Origin: Variovorax sp. PAMC26660
GTDB lineage: Bacteria; Pseudomonadota; Gammaproteobacteria; Burkholderiales; Burkholderiaceae_C
Assembly (NCBI RefSeq): GCF_014302995.1
Contig: NZ_CP060295.1
Span: 4,331,501-4,395,500, forward strand
DNA length: 64,000 nucleotides
Reading direction: 5' to 3'
The position numbers and the translations under genes are program-made. Below, in pieces: positions 37,142-45,985 of this stretch. Position 1 is the first letter of the stretch, and each line of letters begins with the position of its first letter. Under the pieces are notes generated by a model, which searched no databases, had not been told where the DNA came from, and was given only the letters and a program-made list of their open reading frames with translations.

Positions 37142-38770
37142 ATGATCAAGAAATTCATCGACAAGCTGCTCGGCAAGACCGCCGGCAGCACACAGGGCAA
37201 GAGCCGCTTCGGCAAGCGCCAGGAGGTGCCGGCAGAGGTTCACAAGATCGATCCGGCCCTGGTCGACGAACGCGCGAAAAATGTGGTCACCACGCTGCAG
37301 CAGGCGGGGTACGAGGCCTATGTGGTGGGTGGCGCGGTGCGCGACCTGCTGCTGGGGCTGCGCCCCAAAGACTTCGACGTGGCCACCAACGCCACGCCCG
37401 AGCAGGTCAAATCGCTGTTTCGCCGCGCCTTCATCATCGGACGGCGCTTTCGCATCGTGCACGTGGTGTACGGCCGTGGTCGCGAGCATGAGGTGATCGA
37501 GGTCTCGACCTTCCGCGCCTACATGGACAACGCCGCCGCCGAGCAGGTGGCGGGCAATGAGCGCACCAGCAAGGGCGAGCTTGCGAGCATGAAGCACGCC
37601 GTCGACGCCAGCGGCCGCGTGCTGCGCGACAACGTCTGGGGTCCGCAGGAGGAAGACGCGGCGCGCCGCGACTTCACCGTCAACGCCATGTACTACGACC
37701 CGGCCAACCAGGTCGTGGTCGACTATCACAACGGCATCAAGGACGCCCAGAAGCTCACGCTGCGCATGATCGGCGACCCGGCCACGCGCTACCGCGAAGA
37801 TCCGGTGCGCATCATTCGCGCGATCCGCTTCTCGGCCAAGCTCGCGGCCCTTGGCTTCAAGATGGAAGCCAAGACGGCGGCGCCGCTGATCGAGTCGAGC
37901 AAGCTGCTGGCCGACGTGCCGCAAAGTCGTTTGTTCGACGAAATGCTCAAGTTGTTGCAGACCGGCCATGCAATTGCCACGGTCGAGCAACTGAACAAGT
38001 TGGGGCTGGCCAAGGGCATCTACCCGCTGCTCGACGTGGTGGTCGAGCGTGCCGACCAGCCCTTCGTGAAGGCGGCCCTGCAGGACACCGACCGCCGCGT
38101 GGGCGAAGGCAAGCCCGTGGCGCCCAGCTTCCTGCTGGCCTGCGTGCTGTGGGCCGACGTGCGCGATGGCTGGGCCCAGCGCCAGGAAGGCCAGCGCGGC
38201 CAGCGCCCGCAGGCGCCGTTCCCGGCGCTGCAGGACGCCATCGACGACGTGTTCAATGCGCGCATCGGCGACGTGTCGGGCCGCGGCAAGCTGGCCGCAG
38301 ACATGCGCGAGATCTGGATGATGCAGCCGCGCTTCGACAAGCGCACTGGCTCCACGCCCTACAGCCTCGTCGAGCAGGCGCGCTTTCGTGCCGCCTTCGA
38401 CTTCATGCGGCTGCGGGCCGATGTGGGCGAGGTCAGCGAGGCCATTGCCGAGTGGTGGCAAGAGTTCAGCACCGCCGACGACCTGCGCCGCCAGGACCTG
38501 CTGGAGCAGGTGCGTGAAGAGCAGAAGGTGCGCCAGCGCGTGCGTGTGCGCGACCCCGCGCCGGCAAAACCACGCAATGAGCCGGCCGCACGTCCGCAGA
38601 GCCGGGATGACCAGGATTCCGAGCAGGACGACGAGGTTGAAGTCGAGGCTGGCGCCGTGCCGCCCGATGGCGAGGCCGCGGCGCCGCGCAAGCGCCGGCG
38701 TCGTCGCAACAAACCGCGCCCCGGTGGCGGCAGCAGCAGTGAGGGCGGCGGGAGCGCCGCGGCCGAATGA
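37142..38770 (+). CDS. pcnB: Poly(A) polymerase I
   Basis: This class II nucleotidyltransferase adds 3' poly(A) tails to RNA. The protein has 542 residues. It shows GGAVRDLLLG and DFDVATNATP with the catalytic aspartates, then RRDFTVNAMYYD and DPATRYREDPVRIIRAIRFS. The C-terminal about 75 residues are charged and low-complexity (acidic run, then RKRRRRRNK), as in other members. It overlaps folK by 4 bp (ATGA), giving hda-pcnB-folK co-transcription. Confidence 0.96.
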   Translation: MIKKFIDKLLGKTAGSTQGKSRFGKRQEVPAEVHKIDPALVDERAKNVVTTLQQAGYEAYVVGGAVRDLLLGLRPKDFDVATNATPEQVKSLFRRAFIIGRRFRIVHVVYGRGREHEVIEVSTFRAYMDNAAAEQVAGNERTSKGELASMKHAVDASGRVLRDNVWGPQEEDAARRDFTVNAMYYDPANQVVVDYHNGIKDAQKLTLRMIGDPATRYREDPVRIIRAIRFSAKLAALGFKMEAKTAAPLIESSKLLADVPQSRLFDEMLKLLQTGHAIATVEQLNKLGLAKGIYPLLDVVVERADQPFVKAALQDTDRRVGEGKPVAPSFLLACVLWADVRDGWAQRQEGQRGQRPQAPFPALQDAIDDVFNARIGDVSGRGKLAADMREIWMMQPRFDKRTGSTPYSLVEQARFRAAFDFMRLRADVGEVSEAIAEWWQEFSTADDLRRQDLLEQVREEQKVRQRVRVRDPAPAKPRNEPAARPQSRDDQDSEQDDEVEVEAGAVPPDGEAAAPRKRRRRRNKPRPGGGSSSEGGGSAAAE

Positions 38771-39417
38771 GCACGTCCGGCCAGCCGAAGGACGGCAGGA
38801 AGAGCCCCGCAACCAAGACCCCGGCCAAGAAGTCCGCACCGCCGCGCGCGGGCGGTGCCAAGCCGCCGTCGGCTGGCGCCAGAAGCGGCCCGCCCGCACG
38901 CCGTGCGCCTGCTGGTGCCCCCGTGCGCCGCCCGCGCGGTCCGCGCGAGGACTACCCGACCGTGCAGGCCTTCGTCGCCATCGGCGCGAACCTGGGCGAT
39001 GCCGAGGCGGCCGTGAAGGCGGCCATGGCCGCGATCGGCGCGCTGCAGCGAACCCAGGTGACGGCCCGCTCGTCGCTCTATCGCAGTGAGCCGGTGGATG
39101 CCGAAGGTCCTGATTTCGTCAATGCCGTGGTGGCTGTGCGCACCGGGCTGGATGCCGAGCAGTTTCTCGTGGCTTTGCAGCGCCTGGAGACGCAGGCCGG
39201 CCGCGAGCGGCCTTTTCCCAATGCGCCGCGCACGCTCGATCTCGACCTGCTGATGCACGGCAACTCGGTGATCGACACGCCGACGCTGACCCTGCCGCAT
39301 CCCCGCATGCGCGAGCGCGCCTTCGTGCTGAAGCCGCTCGCAGAAATTGCGCCCGACAAGGTGCCGCGCGCAGCGCTGGCACGTGTCACGGGCCAGGTGG
39401 TCAAGCGCATCGTCTAG
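38767..39417 (+). CDS. folK: 2-amino-4-hydroxy-6-hydroxymethyldihydropteridine pyrophosphokinase
   Basis: This enzyme transfers pyrophosphate from ATP in folate synthesis. The protein has 216 residues: the first about 55 are Lys/Pro/Ala-rich and low-complexity, then the HPPK domain with FVAIGANLGD, SLYRSEPVDAEGPDFVNAV and TLDLDLLMHG, RERPFPNAPR. The N-terminal extension is longer than in E. coli (159 residues). Start is the ATG overlapping the pcnB stop. A TRIC-family gene follows 6 bp downstream. Confidence 0.94.
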   Translation: MSTSGQPKDGRKSPATKTPAKKSAPPRAGGAKPPSAGARSGPPARRAPAGAPVRRPRGPREDYPTVQAFVAIGANLGDAEAAVKAAMAAIGALQRTQVTARSSLYRSEPVDAEGPDFVNAVVAVRTGLDAEQFLVALQRLETQAGRERPFPNAPRTLDLDLLMHGNSVIDTPTLTLPHPRMRERAFVLKPLAEIAPDKVPRAALARVTGQVVKRIV

Positions 39418-39423
39418 ACGGCC

Positions 39424-40032
39424 GTGCTGCTCTACGTCCTCGATCTCGCCGGTGTGGCGGTCTTCGCGGTCAGTGGGGCATTGGGGGCCGGCCATGCGGG
39501 GCTCGACTGGCTGGGCGTGGTGGTGATCGCTTCGGTCACCGCGGTGGGCGGCGGCACGCTGCGTGACCTGCTGCTCGACCGCCATCCGGTGTTCTGGATT
39601 CGAGACACCCGCTATGTCTACGTGATCCTGGCGGCAGCGGCGCTCACGATCGCGTGGGTGCACCTGATGCCGCTGCCCGAGCACGCATTGGCCGTGGCCG
39701 ACGCACTGGGGCTCGGCTTGTTCGCCATCACCGGTGCACAGGTGGCCGAGGAGCGGCGCCTGCCGGCCGTCATCGTGATGCTGGTCGGCACCATGACCGG
39801 CGCGGCCGGCGGCCTGTTGCGCGACGTGTTCACCGCCCGAATTCCGTTGCTGCTGAGCAGTGGCATCTACGGCTCGGCCGCCATCGCGGGCATTGCGGCC
39901 TACCTGCTGCTTCAGGCGGTCGGTGCGCCGCGCCGCTGGGCCTTTCATGCGGGCGTGCTGCTGATCGTGGCGCTTCGCATGGGCGGCATCTACGGTGGCT
40001 GGCACCTGCCGGTTTTGCGCTTGCCGGCCTGA
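39424..40032 (+). CDS. TRIC-type trimeric cation channel (UPF0126/YadS family)
   Basis: The protein has 202 residues from a GTG at 39424 and six or seven hydrophobic segments. The duplicated glycine-rich motif occurs as AVSGALGAGHAG/AVGGGTLRDLLLDR and AITGAQVAEE/GAAGGLLRDVFTAR, the signature of bacterial TRIC channels (K+ channels). It begins 6 bp after folK. A physiological role cannot be told from sequence. Confidence 0.88.
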   Translation: MLLYVLDLAGVAVFAVSGALGAGHAGLDWLGVVVIASVTAVGGGTLRDLLLDRHPVFWIRDTRYVYVILAAAALTIAWVHLMPLPEHALAVADALGLGLFAITGAQVAEERRLPAVIVMLVGTMTGAAGGLLRDVFTARIPLLLSSGIYGSAAIAGIAAYLLLQAVGAPRRWAFHAGVLLIVALRMGGIYGGWHLPVLRLPA

Positions 40033-40107
40033 ATTTCGAGCGTTTCAGGGGTCCCGAAAAGCCGGTCCGAACGGGTCAGGCTTGCGCGCCCGTTAAACTT
40101 CGCCGGT

Positions 40108-40125
40108 TTTTCATGAAGGCGTCAT
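40108..40125 (+). promoter_or_regulatory. Possible Pho box upstream of the DUF47-pit pair
   Basis: Two 7-bp direct repeats (ttttcat and gcgtcat) separated by 4 bp occur at 40108-40114 and 40119-40125, the spacing of PhoB boxes (consensus CTGTCAT, four-base spacer). They match 5 of 7 each. The position, 33 bp before the DUF47 phosphate-transport gene, is suggestive; it is a weak match. Confidence 0.35.
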
Positions 40126-40157
40126 GAAATTGTGATTGACGCATCCCAGGAGTTTCC

Positions 40158-40802
40158 ATGTTCGGCAAGCTGCTGCCCCGCGAGGGCAATTTCTTCGAGA
40201 TGTTCAACCAGCACGCCGAGCGCATCGTGGAGGCGGCGAGGGCGTTCGAGCAACTCGTCGCCAACTACAACGACGTGCATCTGCGAGAGCAGTACAACCG
40301 CGATGTCGACAACGCCGAGCGCGCTGCCGACCGCGTGACGCATGACGTCAACCGGCTGATCCACAAGACCTTCATCACGCCCATCGATCGTGAGCAGATC
40401 CACAAGCTCATCAACACGATGGACGACGTTGCCGACCTGATCCAGGACTCGGCCGAGACCATGGCGCTGTACGACGTGCGCCACATGACCGACGAGATCG
40501 TGCGCCTCACGGCCCTGAGCGTGAAGTGCTGCGACCGCCTGAAGGACGCCGTCAAGTTCCTCGGCAAGATCGCCGACCCGGCCGTGGCCGAGGCGGTGCT
40601 CAAGACCTGCGAGGAAATCGACCGCCTCGAATCGGACGCCGACCGCGTGATGCGCAGCGCCATGAGCAAGCTGTTCCGCGAGGAGCCCGATGTGCGCGAG
40701 GTGATCAAGCTCAAGGCAATCTACGAATTGCTCGAGACGATCACCGACAAGTGCGAAGACGTGGCCAACGTGATCGAGGGCATCGTCCTCGAGAACTCCT
40801 GA
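40158..40802 (+). CDS. DUF47-family PhoU-like phosphate transport regulator
   Basis: The protein has 214 residues, all helical, of the DUF47/YkaA family related to PhoU. Motifs include HAERIVEAARAFEQLV, LIHKTFITPIDREQIHKLIN (split as KTFITPIDRE) and AIYELLETITDKCEDVANVIEGIVLE. Such proteins typically modulate the neighbouring Pit-type phosphate transporter. The pit gene follows 14 bp downstream, so the two form a pair. Confidence 0.92.
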   Translation: MFGKLLPREGNFFEMFNQHAERIVEAARAFEQLVANYNDVHLREQYNRDVDNAERAADRVTHDVNRLIHKTFITPIDREQIHKLINTMDDVADLIQDSAETMALYDVRHMTDEIVRLTALSVKCCDRLKDAVKFLGKIADPAVAEAVLKTCEEIDRLESDADRVMRSAMSKLFREEPDVREVIKLKAIYELLETITDKCEDVANVIEGIVLENS

Positions 40803-40816
40803 GCGGGTAGCCATCG

Positions 40817-41827
40817 ATGGCAACGGTTCAGGTCGCCCTTTGGGTGGTGATAGTGCTGGTCGTGCTCGCGATCCTGTTCGACTTTATGAACGGGTTTCAC
40901 GACGCCGCCAATTCGATCGCGACGGTGGTGTCCACCGGCGTGCTCAAGCCGGGGCAGGCCGTGGTGTTCGCGGCCTTCTTCAACCTGATCGCGATCTTCA
41001 TCTTCCACCTGAGCGTGGCGGCCACGGTGGGCAAGGGCATCGCCCAGCCTGGGGTGGTCGATGTGCATGTGGTGTTCGGCGCGCTCATCGGGGCGATCAG
41101 CTGGAACCTCGTGACTTGGTACTACGGCATTCCGAGCAGTTCCTCGCATGCGCTGATCGGCGGCATCGTGGGTGCGGTGATCGCCAAGACGGGCACCGGC
41201 GGCCTGGTGGCCTCGGGCATCTGGAAGACGGTGGCGTTCATCTTCGTGTCGCCGCTGCTGGGCTTCCTGCTGGGCTCGATGATGATGGTTGTGGTGGCCT
41301 GGGGTTTCCGGCGCGCCACGCCTTCGCGCGTGGACCGCTGGTTCCGGCGGTTGCAGCTGGTTTCGGCCGGTGCCTACAGCCTGGGTCACGGCGGTAACGA
41401 CGCGCAGAAGACCATCGGCATCATCTGGATGCTGTTGATTGCCACCGGCTATGCGTCTGCCAGCGATGCGACGCCGCCGAGCTGGGTCATCGTGAGCTGC
41501 TACACCGCGATCGCGTTGGGCACCATGTTCGGTGGCTGGCGCATCGTGAAGACGATGGGGCAGAAGATCACCAAGCTGAAACCGGTGGGCGGCTTCTGTG
41601 CGGAAACGGGCGGCGCGCTGACGCTGTTCCTGGCGACGGCGCTGGGCATCCCGGTGTCCACCACGCACACCATCACGGGCGCCATCGTCGGTGTGGGCTC
41701 TGTGCAGCGCGCGAGCGCGGTGCGCTGGGGCGTGGCTGGCAACATCGTCTGGGCGTGGATCTTCACGATCCCCGCCTCGGCCTTCGTTGCCGCGATTGCC
41801 TACTGGGTCAGCATGCAGTTGTTCTGA
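40817..41827 (+). CDS. pit: Low-affinity inorganic phosphate transporter (Pit family)
   Basis: The protein has 336 residues with about nine or ten membrane helices. It carries the Pit signature twice: FDFMNGFHDAANSIATVV near residue 20 and YSLGHGGNDAQKTIGI near residue 190, then TTHTITGAIVGVGS. The GNDAQKT and GFHDAAN motifs form the phosphate site. It is translated just after the DUF47 regulator. Downstream it converges with a TM2-like gene 3 bp away, with no terminator visible. Confidence 0.95.
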   Translation: MATVQVALWVVIVLVVLAILFDFMNGFHDAANSIATVVSTGVLKPGQAVVFAAFFNLIAIFIFHLSVAATVGKGIAQPGVVDVHVVFGALIGAISWNLVTWYYGIPSSSSHALIGGIVGAVIAKTGTGGLVASGIWKTVAFIFVSPLLGFLLGSMMMVVVAWGFRRATPSRVDRWFRRLQLVSAGAYSLGHGGNDAQKTIGIIWMLLIATGYASASDATPPSWVIVSCYTAIALGTMFGGWRIVKTMGQKITKLKPVGGFCAETGGALTLFLATALGIPVSTTHTITGAIVGVGSVQRASAVRWGVAGNIVWAWIFTIPASAFVAAIAYWVSMQLF

Positions 41828-41830
41828 GGA

Positions 41831-42277
41831 CTACTGTGAAATCTTCCGGCCTTCTTCGATCTGGTGCTCGAAGTAGCGCTGGAAGCTGAACACGATGCTG
41901 GCCATCAGGATCGTGCTGCCGAAGAAGAGCGAGAGCACCACGGCGCCGATGGTGAACCAGTTCGTCTGACCTGGTTTGGCATCCGTCGGTGCGCTTGCGT
42001 TGAAGCGGGCATTCCATTTCTCGGGCGTCATGAGGCCATAGATGATGGCCATCAGCGCGCAGCCTGCAATGGTGAAGCCCAGCAGTGGAATCAGCCCCCA
42101 GCTCAGCCCGTCGTCCACGCCGTACATGCGCACACGCTCGATGCCGTAGATGCCCAGCGCCGTAGGAATGGGCAGCAGCCAGCCGAGCAGGTCGCCCATG
42201 CCGCGCAGGTAAAAGCGGTGCAGCCCCAGGGGGCCACCGAGGAAAGAGAGCCAGGCTGCGGTTGTTTTGTTTTTCAT
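41831..42277 (-). CDS. TM2-domain-like membrane protein
   Basis: The protein has 148 residues with three or four membrane helices. The N-terminus MKNKTTAAWLSFLGGPLGLH, followed by RFYLRGMGDLLGWLLP, matches the TM2 pattern (GGxxGxHxFYL). Start is the ATG at 42277, which overlaps the GNAT stop by 4 bp (ATGA), so the two are coupled. The function of TM2 proteins in bacteria is unknown. Confidence 0.75.
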   Translation of the reverse strand: MKNKTTAAWLSFLGGPLGLHRFYLRGMGDLLGWLLPIPTALGIYGIERVRMYGVDDGLSWGLIPLLGFTIAGCALMAIIYGLMTPEKWNARFNASAPTDAKPGQTNWFTIGAVVLSLFFGSTILMASIVFSFQRYFEHQIEEGRKISQ

Positions 42278-42798
42278 TCGGGTTTTGTTGTGCTGCCTTC
42301 GCCGAGCACTTTTTCCATCAGGACCACGTCGCGCCATTCTCCGAACTTCCAGCCGCAATCCTTGAGTACACCCACGTGGGTGAAGCCCTGGCTGCGGTGC
42401 ACGCCGACCGAGCCGGCGTTGGCGGAGTCGCCGATCACCGCGATCAGCTTGCGAACGCCGACAGCCTCGGCAGCCTGCGAGAGCGACGCCAGCAGCTTGG
42501 CACCCAGACCCTTGCCGCGTGCTGACTCCGACATGTAGATCGAGTCTTCGGCCGAGAAACGGTAGGCCGGGCGCGGCTTGAACCAGTTGCAGTAGGCAAA
42601 GCCCAGCACCTCGCCACGTTCTTCCGCGACCAGGTAGGGCAGGTTCTTGCCGAGCACGTCGGCGCGGCGTGCAGCCATGTCGGCGGCCGAGGGCGCCTCG
42701 GTCTCGAAAGTGCCCGTGCCGTGCAGCACATGGTGGGCGTAGATGGCCGTGATGGCCGCGACGTCGTCGTCGCGGCTGGGGCGAATGGTGAGGGTCAT
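42274..42798 (-). CDS. GNAT-family N-acetyltransferase
   Basis: The protein has 174 residues of the phosphinothricin/methionine-sulfoximine acetyltransferase-like GNAT group: IRPSRDDDVAAITAIYAHHV at the N-terminus, EDSIYMSESARGKGLGAKLL (acetyl-CoA binding, R-x-x-G-x-G/A at ARGKGLGAK) and GFTHVGVLKDCGWKFGEWRD. Specificity is not determined, but the VYxxHxxxGxxxF-type start often occurs in amino-acid-analogue acetyltransferases. It is the first gene of a two-gene unit divergent from rpsP. Confidence 0.85.
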   Translation of the reverse strand: MTLTIRPSRDDDVAAITAIYAHHVLHGTGTFETEAPSAADMAARRADVLGKNLPYLVAEERGEVLGFAYCNWFKPRPAYRFSAEDSIYMSESARGKGLGAKLLASLSQAAEAVGVRKLIAVIGDSANAGSVGVHRSQGFTHVGVLKDCGWKFGEWRDVVLMEKVLGEGSTTKPE

Positions 42799-42830
42799 GC
42801 GGTGGAAAAGAGACGGCGCGGAGCCGAATA

Positions 42831-42859
42831 TTCGGAGAAAACGCGGAGCGGGCTATAAT
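42831..42859 (+). promoter_or_regulatory. Candidate sigma-70 promoter of the rpsP operon
   Basis: A perfect TATAAT (42854-42859) lies 17 bp after a weak ttcgga (42831-42836), about 123 bp before rpsP. The 183-bp gap between the GNAT gene and rpsP contains no open reading frame I can support. A similar tataatcgcaggctt sequence occurs before the DEAD-box helicase gene. Confidence 0.6.
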
Positions 42860-42981
42860 CGCAGGCTTTTCAGCGTGTCGCTGGCCGGGTGGCCATGTCG
42901 CGTGTCTCGACGCTGGAAGAACATTGTGACCGGGCCTTCTCAGCTAGAGAGTCGGCCTGTTGCACCACCCAAGGATAAATC

Positions 42982-43245
42982 ATGGTCGTCATTCGACTTT
43001 CCCGCGGCGGCTCCAAAGGCCGTCCGTTCTTCAACATCGTCGTGTCGGACAAGCGCGTTCGCCGCGATGGCCGTTTCATCGAGCGCCTGGGTTTCTACAA
43101 CCCGACCGCAAAGGAAAACGAAGAAAGCATCCGCATTGCCCAGGACCGTCTGACCTACTGGAAGAGCGTTGGCGCCCAGGCTTCGCCCACGGTCATGCGC
43201 CTGATCAAGCAAGCTGCAGCCGCAGCGCCCAAGGCGGCGGCTTAA
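42982..43245 (+). CDS. rpsP: 30S ribosomal protein S16
   Basis: This 87-residue protein is required for 30S assembly. The N-terminus [21 protein letters not shown] and [17 protein letters not shown] are diagnostic; I list them as [16 protein letters not shown] and [14 protein letters not shown]. It starts the conserved cluster rpsP-rimM-trmD-rplS, found across Proteobacteria, which here follows a strong TATAAT. Confidence 0.98.
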   Translation: MVVIRLSRGGSKGRPFFNIVVSDKRVRRDGRFIERLGFYNPTAKENEESIRIAQDRLTYWKSVGAQASPTVMRLIKQAAAAAPKAAA

Positions 43246-43261
43246 GCCGTCCCGCACGGCG

Positions 43262-43816
43262 ATGTTGCCCACACTCGAAGCCGCCGAATTGCCGGCGGAT
43301 GCGATCGAGGTAGGACGCATCGCCGATGCATGGGGCATCAAGGGCTGGTTCAAGGTTCTTCCCCATAGCGCCCAGCCCGAGGCGCTTTTCTCTTCCAAGC
43401 GCTGGTTTCTGCAGGCTCCCGGAGCCTCTGCAAACGCCGCTTTCCGGCTCGCGATTCGCGAAGCCAAAGAACACTCCGACAGCATCGTTGCCTCGTCCGA
43501 AGACGTGCCTGACCGCAATGCGGCCGAGGCCCTGCGCGGCGCGCGCATCTTCGTGCCGCGCTCGAGCTTCCCGACGGCGAGCGTCGACGAGTATTACTGG
43601 GTCGATCTGATCGGCCTGTCGGTCGTCAACCGCGAAGGCGTGGTGCTCGGCACGGTGCGCGAACTGCTCGCCACCGGCCCGCAGACCACGCTGGTGCTGA
43701 CGGCCGAAGAAGACGGCAAGGCCATCGAACGCATGGTGCCCTTCGTCTCGGTCTTCGTCGACAAGGTCGACCTGCCCGGCCGGCTGATCACGGTCGACTG
43801 GCAACCCGAATACTGA
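43262..43816 (+). CDS. rimM: Ribosome maturation factor RimM
   Basis: The protein has 184 residues. The N-terminal RimM domain carries [20 protein letters not shown] and a PRC-barrel domain follows, with [20 protein letters not shown] and LLIP-like [19 protein letters not shown]. RimM binds S19 and assists maturation of the 30S head. It lies 16 bp after rpsP and 16 bp before trmD, in the expected order. Confidence 0.97.
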   Translation: MLPTLEAAELPADAIEVGRIADAWGIKGWFKVLPHSAQPEALFSSKRWFLQAPGASANAAFRLAIREAKEHSDSIVASSEDVPDRNAAEALRGARIFVPRSSFPTASVDEYYWVDLIGLSVVNREGVVLGTVRELLATGPQTTLVLTAEEDGKAIERMVPFVSVFVDKVDLPGRLITVDWQPEY

Positions 43817-43832
43817 TTCGGGTCTTGCGCGC

Positions 43833-44579
43833 ATGCGCTTCGACATCCTCACCCTGTTTCCCGAGCTGTTTGCGCCCTTCATGGCCAGCGGCGTGACGCG
43901 CCGCGCCTACGAATCGAAGCAGGTCGAGGTCGTGCTCTGGAATCCGCGTGATTTCGCACAAGGCAATTACAAGCGTGTGGACGATCGCCCCTTCGGCGGC
44001 GGTCCCGGCATGGTGATGATGGCGGAGCCACTCACCGCCTGCCTCGACGCGGCCATGGCCGCGCGCGGCGCGCAGGCGCCTGTCGTGCTGTTTTCTCCCA
44101 TTGGCGAGGCGCTGCGCCATGAGGCGGTCGAACGCTGGTCCGCTAGCGAGGGCGCAGTGCTGGTTTGCGGCCGTTATGAAGGCATCGACCAGCGCTTCAT
44201 CGATGCGCGCGTCACCCATCAGATCAGCCTTGGCGACTTCGTTCTCTCGGGTGGCGAGATTGCCGCGATGGCGTTGCTCGATGCTGTCGCCCGGCTGCAG
44301 CCCGGTGTGCTCGGCGACGAGGCCAGCCACGTGCAGGACAGCTTCAACCCCGCGCTCGATGGCCTGCTCGATTGCCCGCATTACACGCGGCCCGAGCAAT
44401 GGAACGGGCAGGGCGTTCCCGCGCCGCTGCTCTCGGGCCATCATGCGCAGATCGAGCGCTGGCGGCGCGACCAGCGCCTGGCCATGACAGCCGCGCGGCG
44501 CCCCGACCTGATCGATGCAGCCCGTGCTGCCGGCCTTCTGGGCAAGGCCGACGAGGCCGCGCTGAAAAAAAAGCTATAA
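43833..44579 (+). CDS. trmD: tRNA (guanine-N1-)-methyltransferase
   Basis: This SPOUT-family enzyme methylates G37 of tRNAs using S-adenosylmethionine and prevents frameshifting. The protein has 248 residues. Motifs are [34 protein letters not shown] and [13 protein letters not shown], which form the trefoil knot. It is third in rpsP-rimM-trmD-rplS. A TATAAT spans its last codons. Confidence 0.98.
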   Translation: MRFDILTLFPELFAPFMASGVTRRAYESKQVEVVLWNPRDFAQGNYKRVDDRPFGGGPGMVMMAEPLTACLDAAMAARGAQAPVVLFSPIGEALRHEAVERWSASEGAVLVCGRYEGIDQRFIDARVTHQISLGDFVLSGGEIAAMALLDAVARLQPGVLGDEASHVQDSFNPALDGLLDCPHYTRPEQWNGQGVPAPLLSGHHAQIERWRRDQRLAMTAARRPDLIDAARAAGLLGKADEAALKKKL

Positions 44580-44580
44580 T
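44575..44580 (+). promoter_or_regulatory. Possible internal promoter for rplS
   Basis: A perfect TATAAT overlaps the trmD stop codon, 111 bp before rplS. No convincing -35 hexamer is seen at the usual distance. The 111-bp leader (44580-44690) is long for an operon gap, which would fit separate transcription of rplS. Confidence 0.4.
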
Positions 44581-44690
44581 CTTCGGCTGCCCGATCCTCT
44601 GCCCGGCCGCGCCTGGTCTTTTCGTCGCTCAAGCGATGGATGCCAACAGCGCCTTTTGTGTAGCCCGACACGATCGAACATCAGGAAATC

Positions 44691-45068
44691 ATGAACCTCA
44701 TTGAAACCCTCGAGCAGGAAGAAATTGCCCGCCTCGGCAAGACCATTCCTAATTTCATGCCCGGTGACACGGTCATCGTCAGCGTGAGCGTCGTCGAAGG
44801 CACCCGCAAGCGCGTGCAGGCCTACGAAGGCGTCGTGATCGCCAAGCGCAACCGTGGCCTCAACAGCGGCTTCACCGTTCGCAAGATCTCCAGCGGCGAA
44901 GGCGTGGAGCGTACGTTCCAGACCTACAGCCCGCTGATCGCCGGCATCGAAGTCAAGCGTCGTGGCGATGTGCGCCGCGCCAAGCTGTACTACCTGCGTG
45001 AACGCAGCGGCCGCTCGGCACGTATCAAGGAAAAGCTGCCGAGCAAGTCGACGGCTGCAGCCAAATAA
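44691..45068 (+). CDS. rplS: 50S ribosomal protein L19
   Basis: This 125-residue protein sits at the 30S-50S interface. Motifs include [20 protein letters not shown] (shortened: [14 protein letters not shown]), [11 protein letters not shown] and [19 protein letters not shown], with [20 protein letters not shown] near the C-terminus. It ends the conserved cluster and is followed by a strong terminator. Confidence 0.98.
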   Translation: MNLIETLEQEEIARLGKTIPNFMPGDTVIVSVSVVEGTRKRVQAYEGVVIAKRNRGLNSGFTVRKISSGEGVERTFQTYSPLIAGIEVKRRGDVRRAKLYYLRERSGRSARIKEKLPSKSTAAAK

Positions 45069-45086
45069 GCTGCTCCTGTCGTGCAA

Positions 45087-45113
45087 GAAAAGCCGCCGCT
45101 CTGGCGGCTTTTT
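45087..45113 (+). terminator. Rho-independent terminator after rplS
   Basis: A perfect 7-bp stem AGCCGCC/GGCGGCT (45091-45097 with 45103-45109), five-base loop and T-run follow rplS by 19 bp. It closes the rpsP-rplS cluster. Confidence 0.92.
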
Positions 45114-45192
45114 GCATTGGTGCTTCGCACAAAAGACAGCGTCACCTTTTTACGCTCTACTCCACCTACCCTGTTACCGGCCAACGCATCTC

Positions 45193-45933
45193 TTGACCAC
45201 CACTTCCGTCCCCGCGCAATCCTTGCCCCTCGAACCCGTGAATGCCGTGGTCCCGCCCACGCTGCTGCAGTTCGACCCGCGCGAGGCGCCCTTCATGGAT
45301 GGCAGCGATGGTTTGCCGGCGGTATCGCCCGCGCAACTGACGGCACAAGCGCTGCGGGCACGCTTTGCCACGCCGCCGGAGTGGACGCCCGAGTTGCGCC
45401 GCGAACCGCGAATGGTCGACCGTGCACCGGCGCAAGCGGCCGTGCTCGTGCCGATCGTGCAGCGCCCGCAAGGCGCGACCGTGCTGTTGACCGAGCGCAC
45501 CACGCACCTGTCGAACCATTCGGGCCAGGTGGCGTTTCCGGGCGGACGTGTCGATCCGGAAGACGCCAACATCGCGGCCGCCGCATTGCGCGAGGCCTGG
45601 GAAGAGGTGGGGCTCTCGGCGCAATTCATCGAAGTGCTGGGGAGCCTTCCGACCTACACCACGGTGACCTCGTTCATCGTGACGCCGGTGGTTGCGCTGG
45701 TGCAGCCCGACTTCGAGCTCACGATCAATCCCTACGAAGTGGCCCAGGCCTTCGAGGTGCCGCTGGCCTGGCTGATGGACCCCGCCAACCATCGCCGCCA
45801 TGCCGTGAGCGCCACCGACGGCCGCAAGCGCGAGTGGTACTCGATGCCTTACCAAGATGGGCCCGACGAACGCTTCGTCTGGGGTGCGACCGCCGGTATG
45901 CTGCGCAATCTCTATCGCTTCCTCGCTGCTTGA
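45193..45933 (+). CDS. CoA pyrophosphatase-type Nudix hydrolase
   Basis: The protein has about 246 residues. It has the UPF0035 signature LTERTTHLSNHSGQVAFPGG and Nudix-box residues GGRVDPEDANIAAAALREAW followed by EEVGL, as in CoA and acyl-CoA pyrophosphatases (NudL group). The start is uncertain: a TTG at 45193 gives the longest plausible protein, while GTG 45238 and ATG 45295 are alternatives; none has a strong ribosome site. It lies between the rplS terminator and a CobD/CbiB-like gene on the same strand. Confidence 0.85.
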   Translation: MTTTSVPAQSLPLEPVNAVVPPTLLQFDPREAPFMDGSDGLPAVSPAQLTAQALRARFATPPEWTPELRREPRMVDRAPAQAAVLVPIVQRPQGATVLLTERTTHLSNHSGQVAFPGGRVDPEDANIAAAALREAWEEVGLSAQFIEVLGSLPTYTTVTSFIVTPVVALVQPDFELTINPYEVAQAFEVPLAWLMDPANHRRHAVSATDGRKREWYSMPYQDGPDERFVWGATAGMLRNLYRFLAA

Positions 45934-45985
45934 ATCGGGTTTGAATTCGGCCTGAATCTTCAGGCTCTCTCGCTATCATCGAAGG

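Noticed and set aside
35146..37491. A 781-codon plus-strand frame across purM, hda and pcnB
   Set aside because: It crosses several well-supported genes in other frames and has low-complexity composition.
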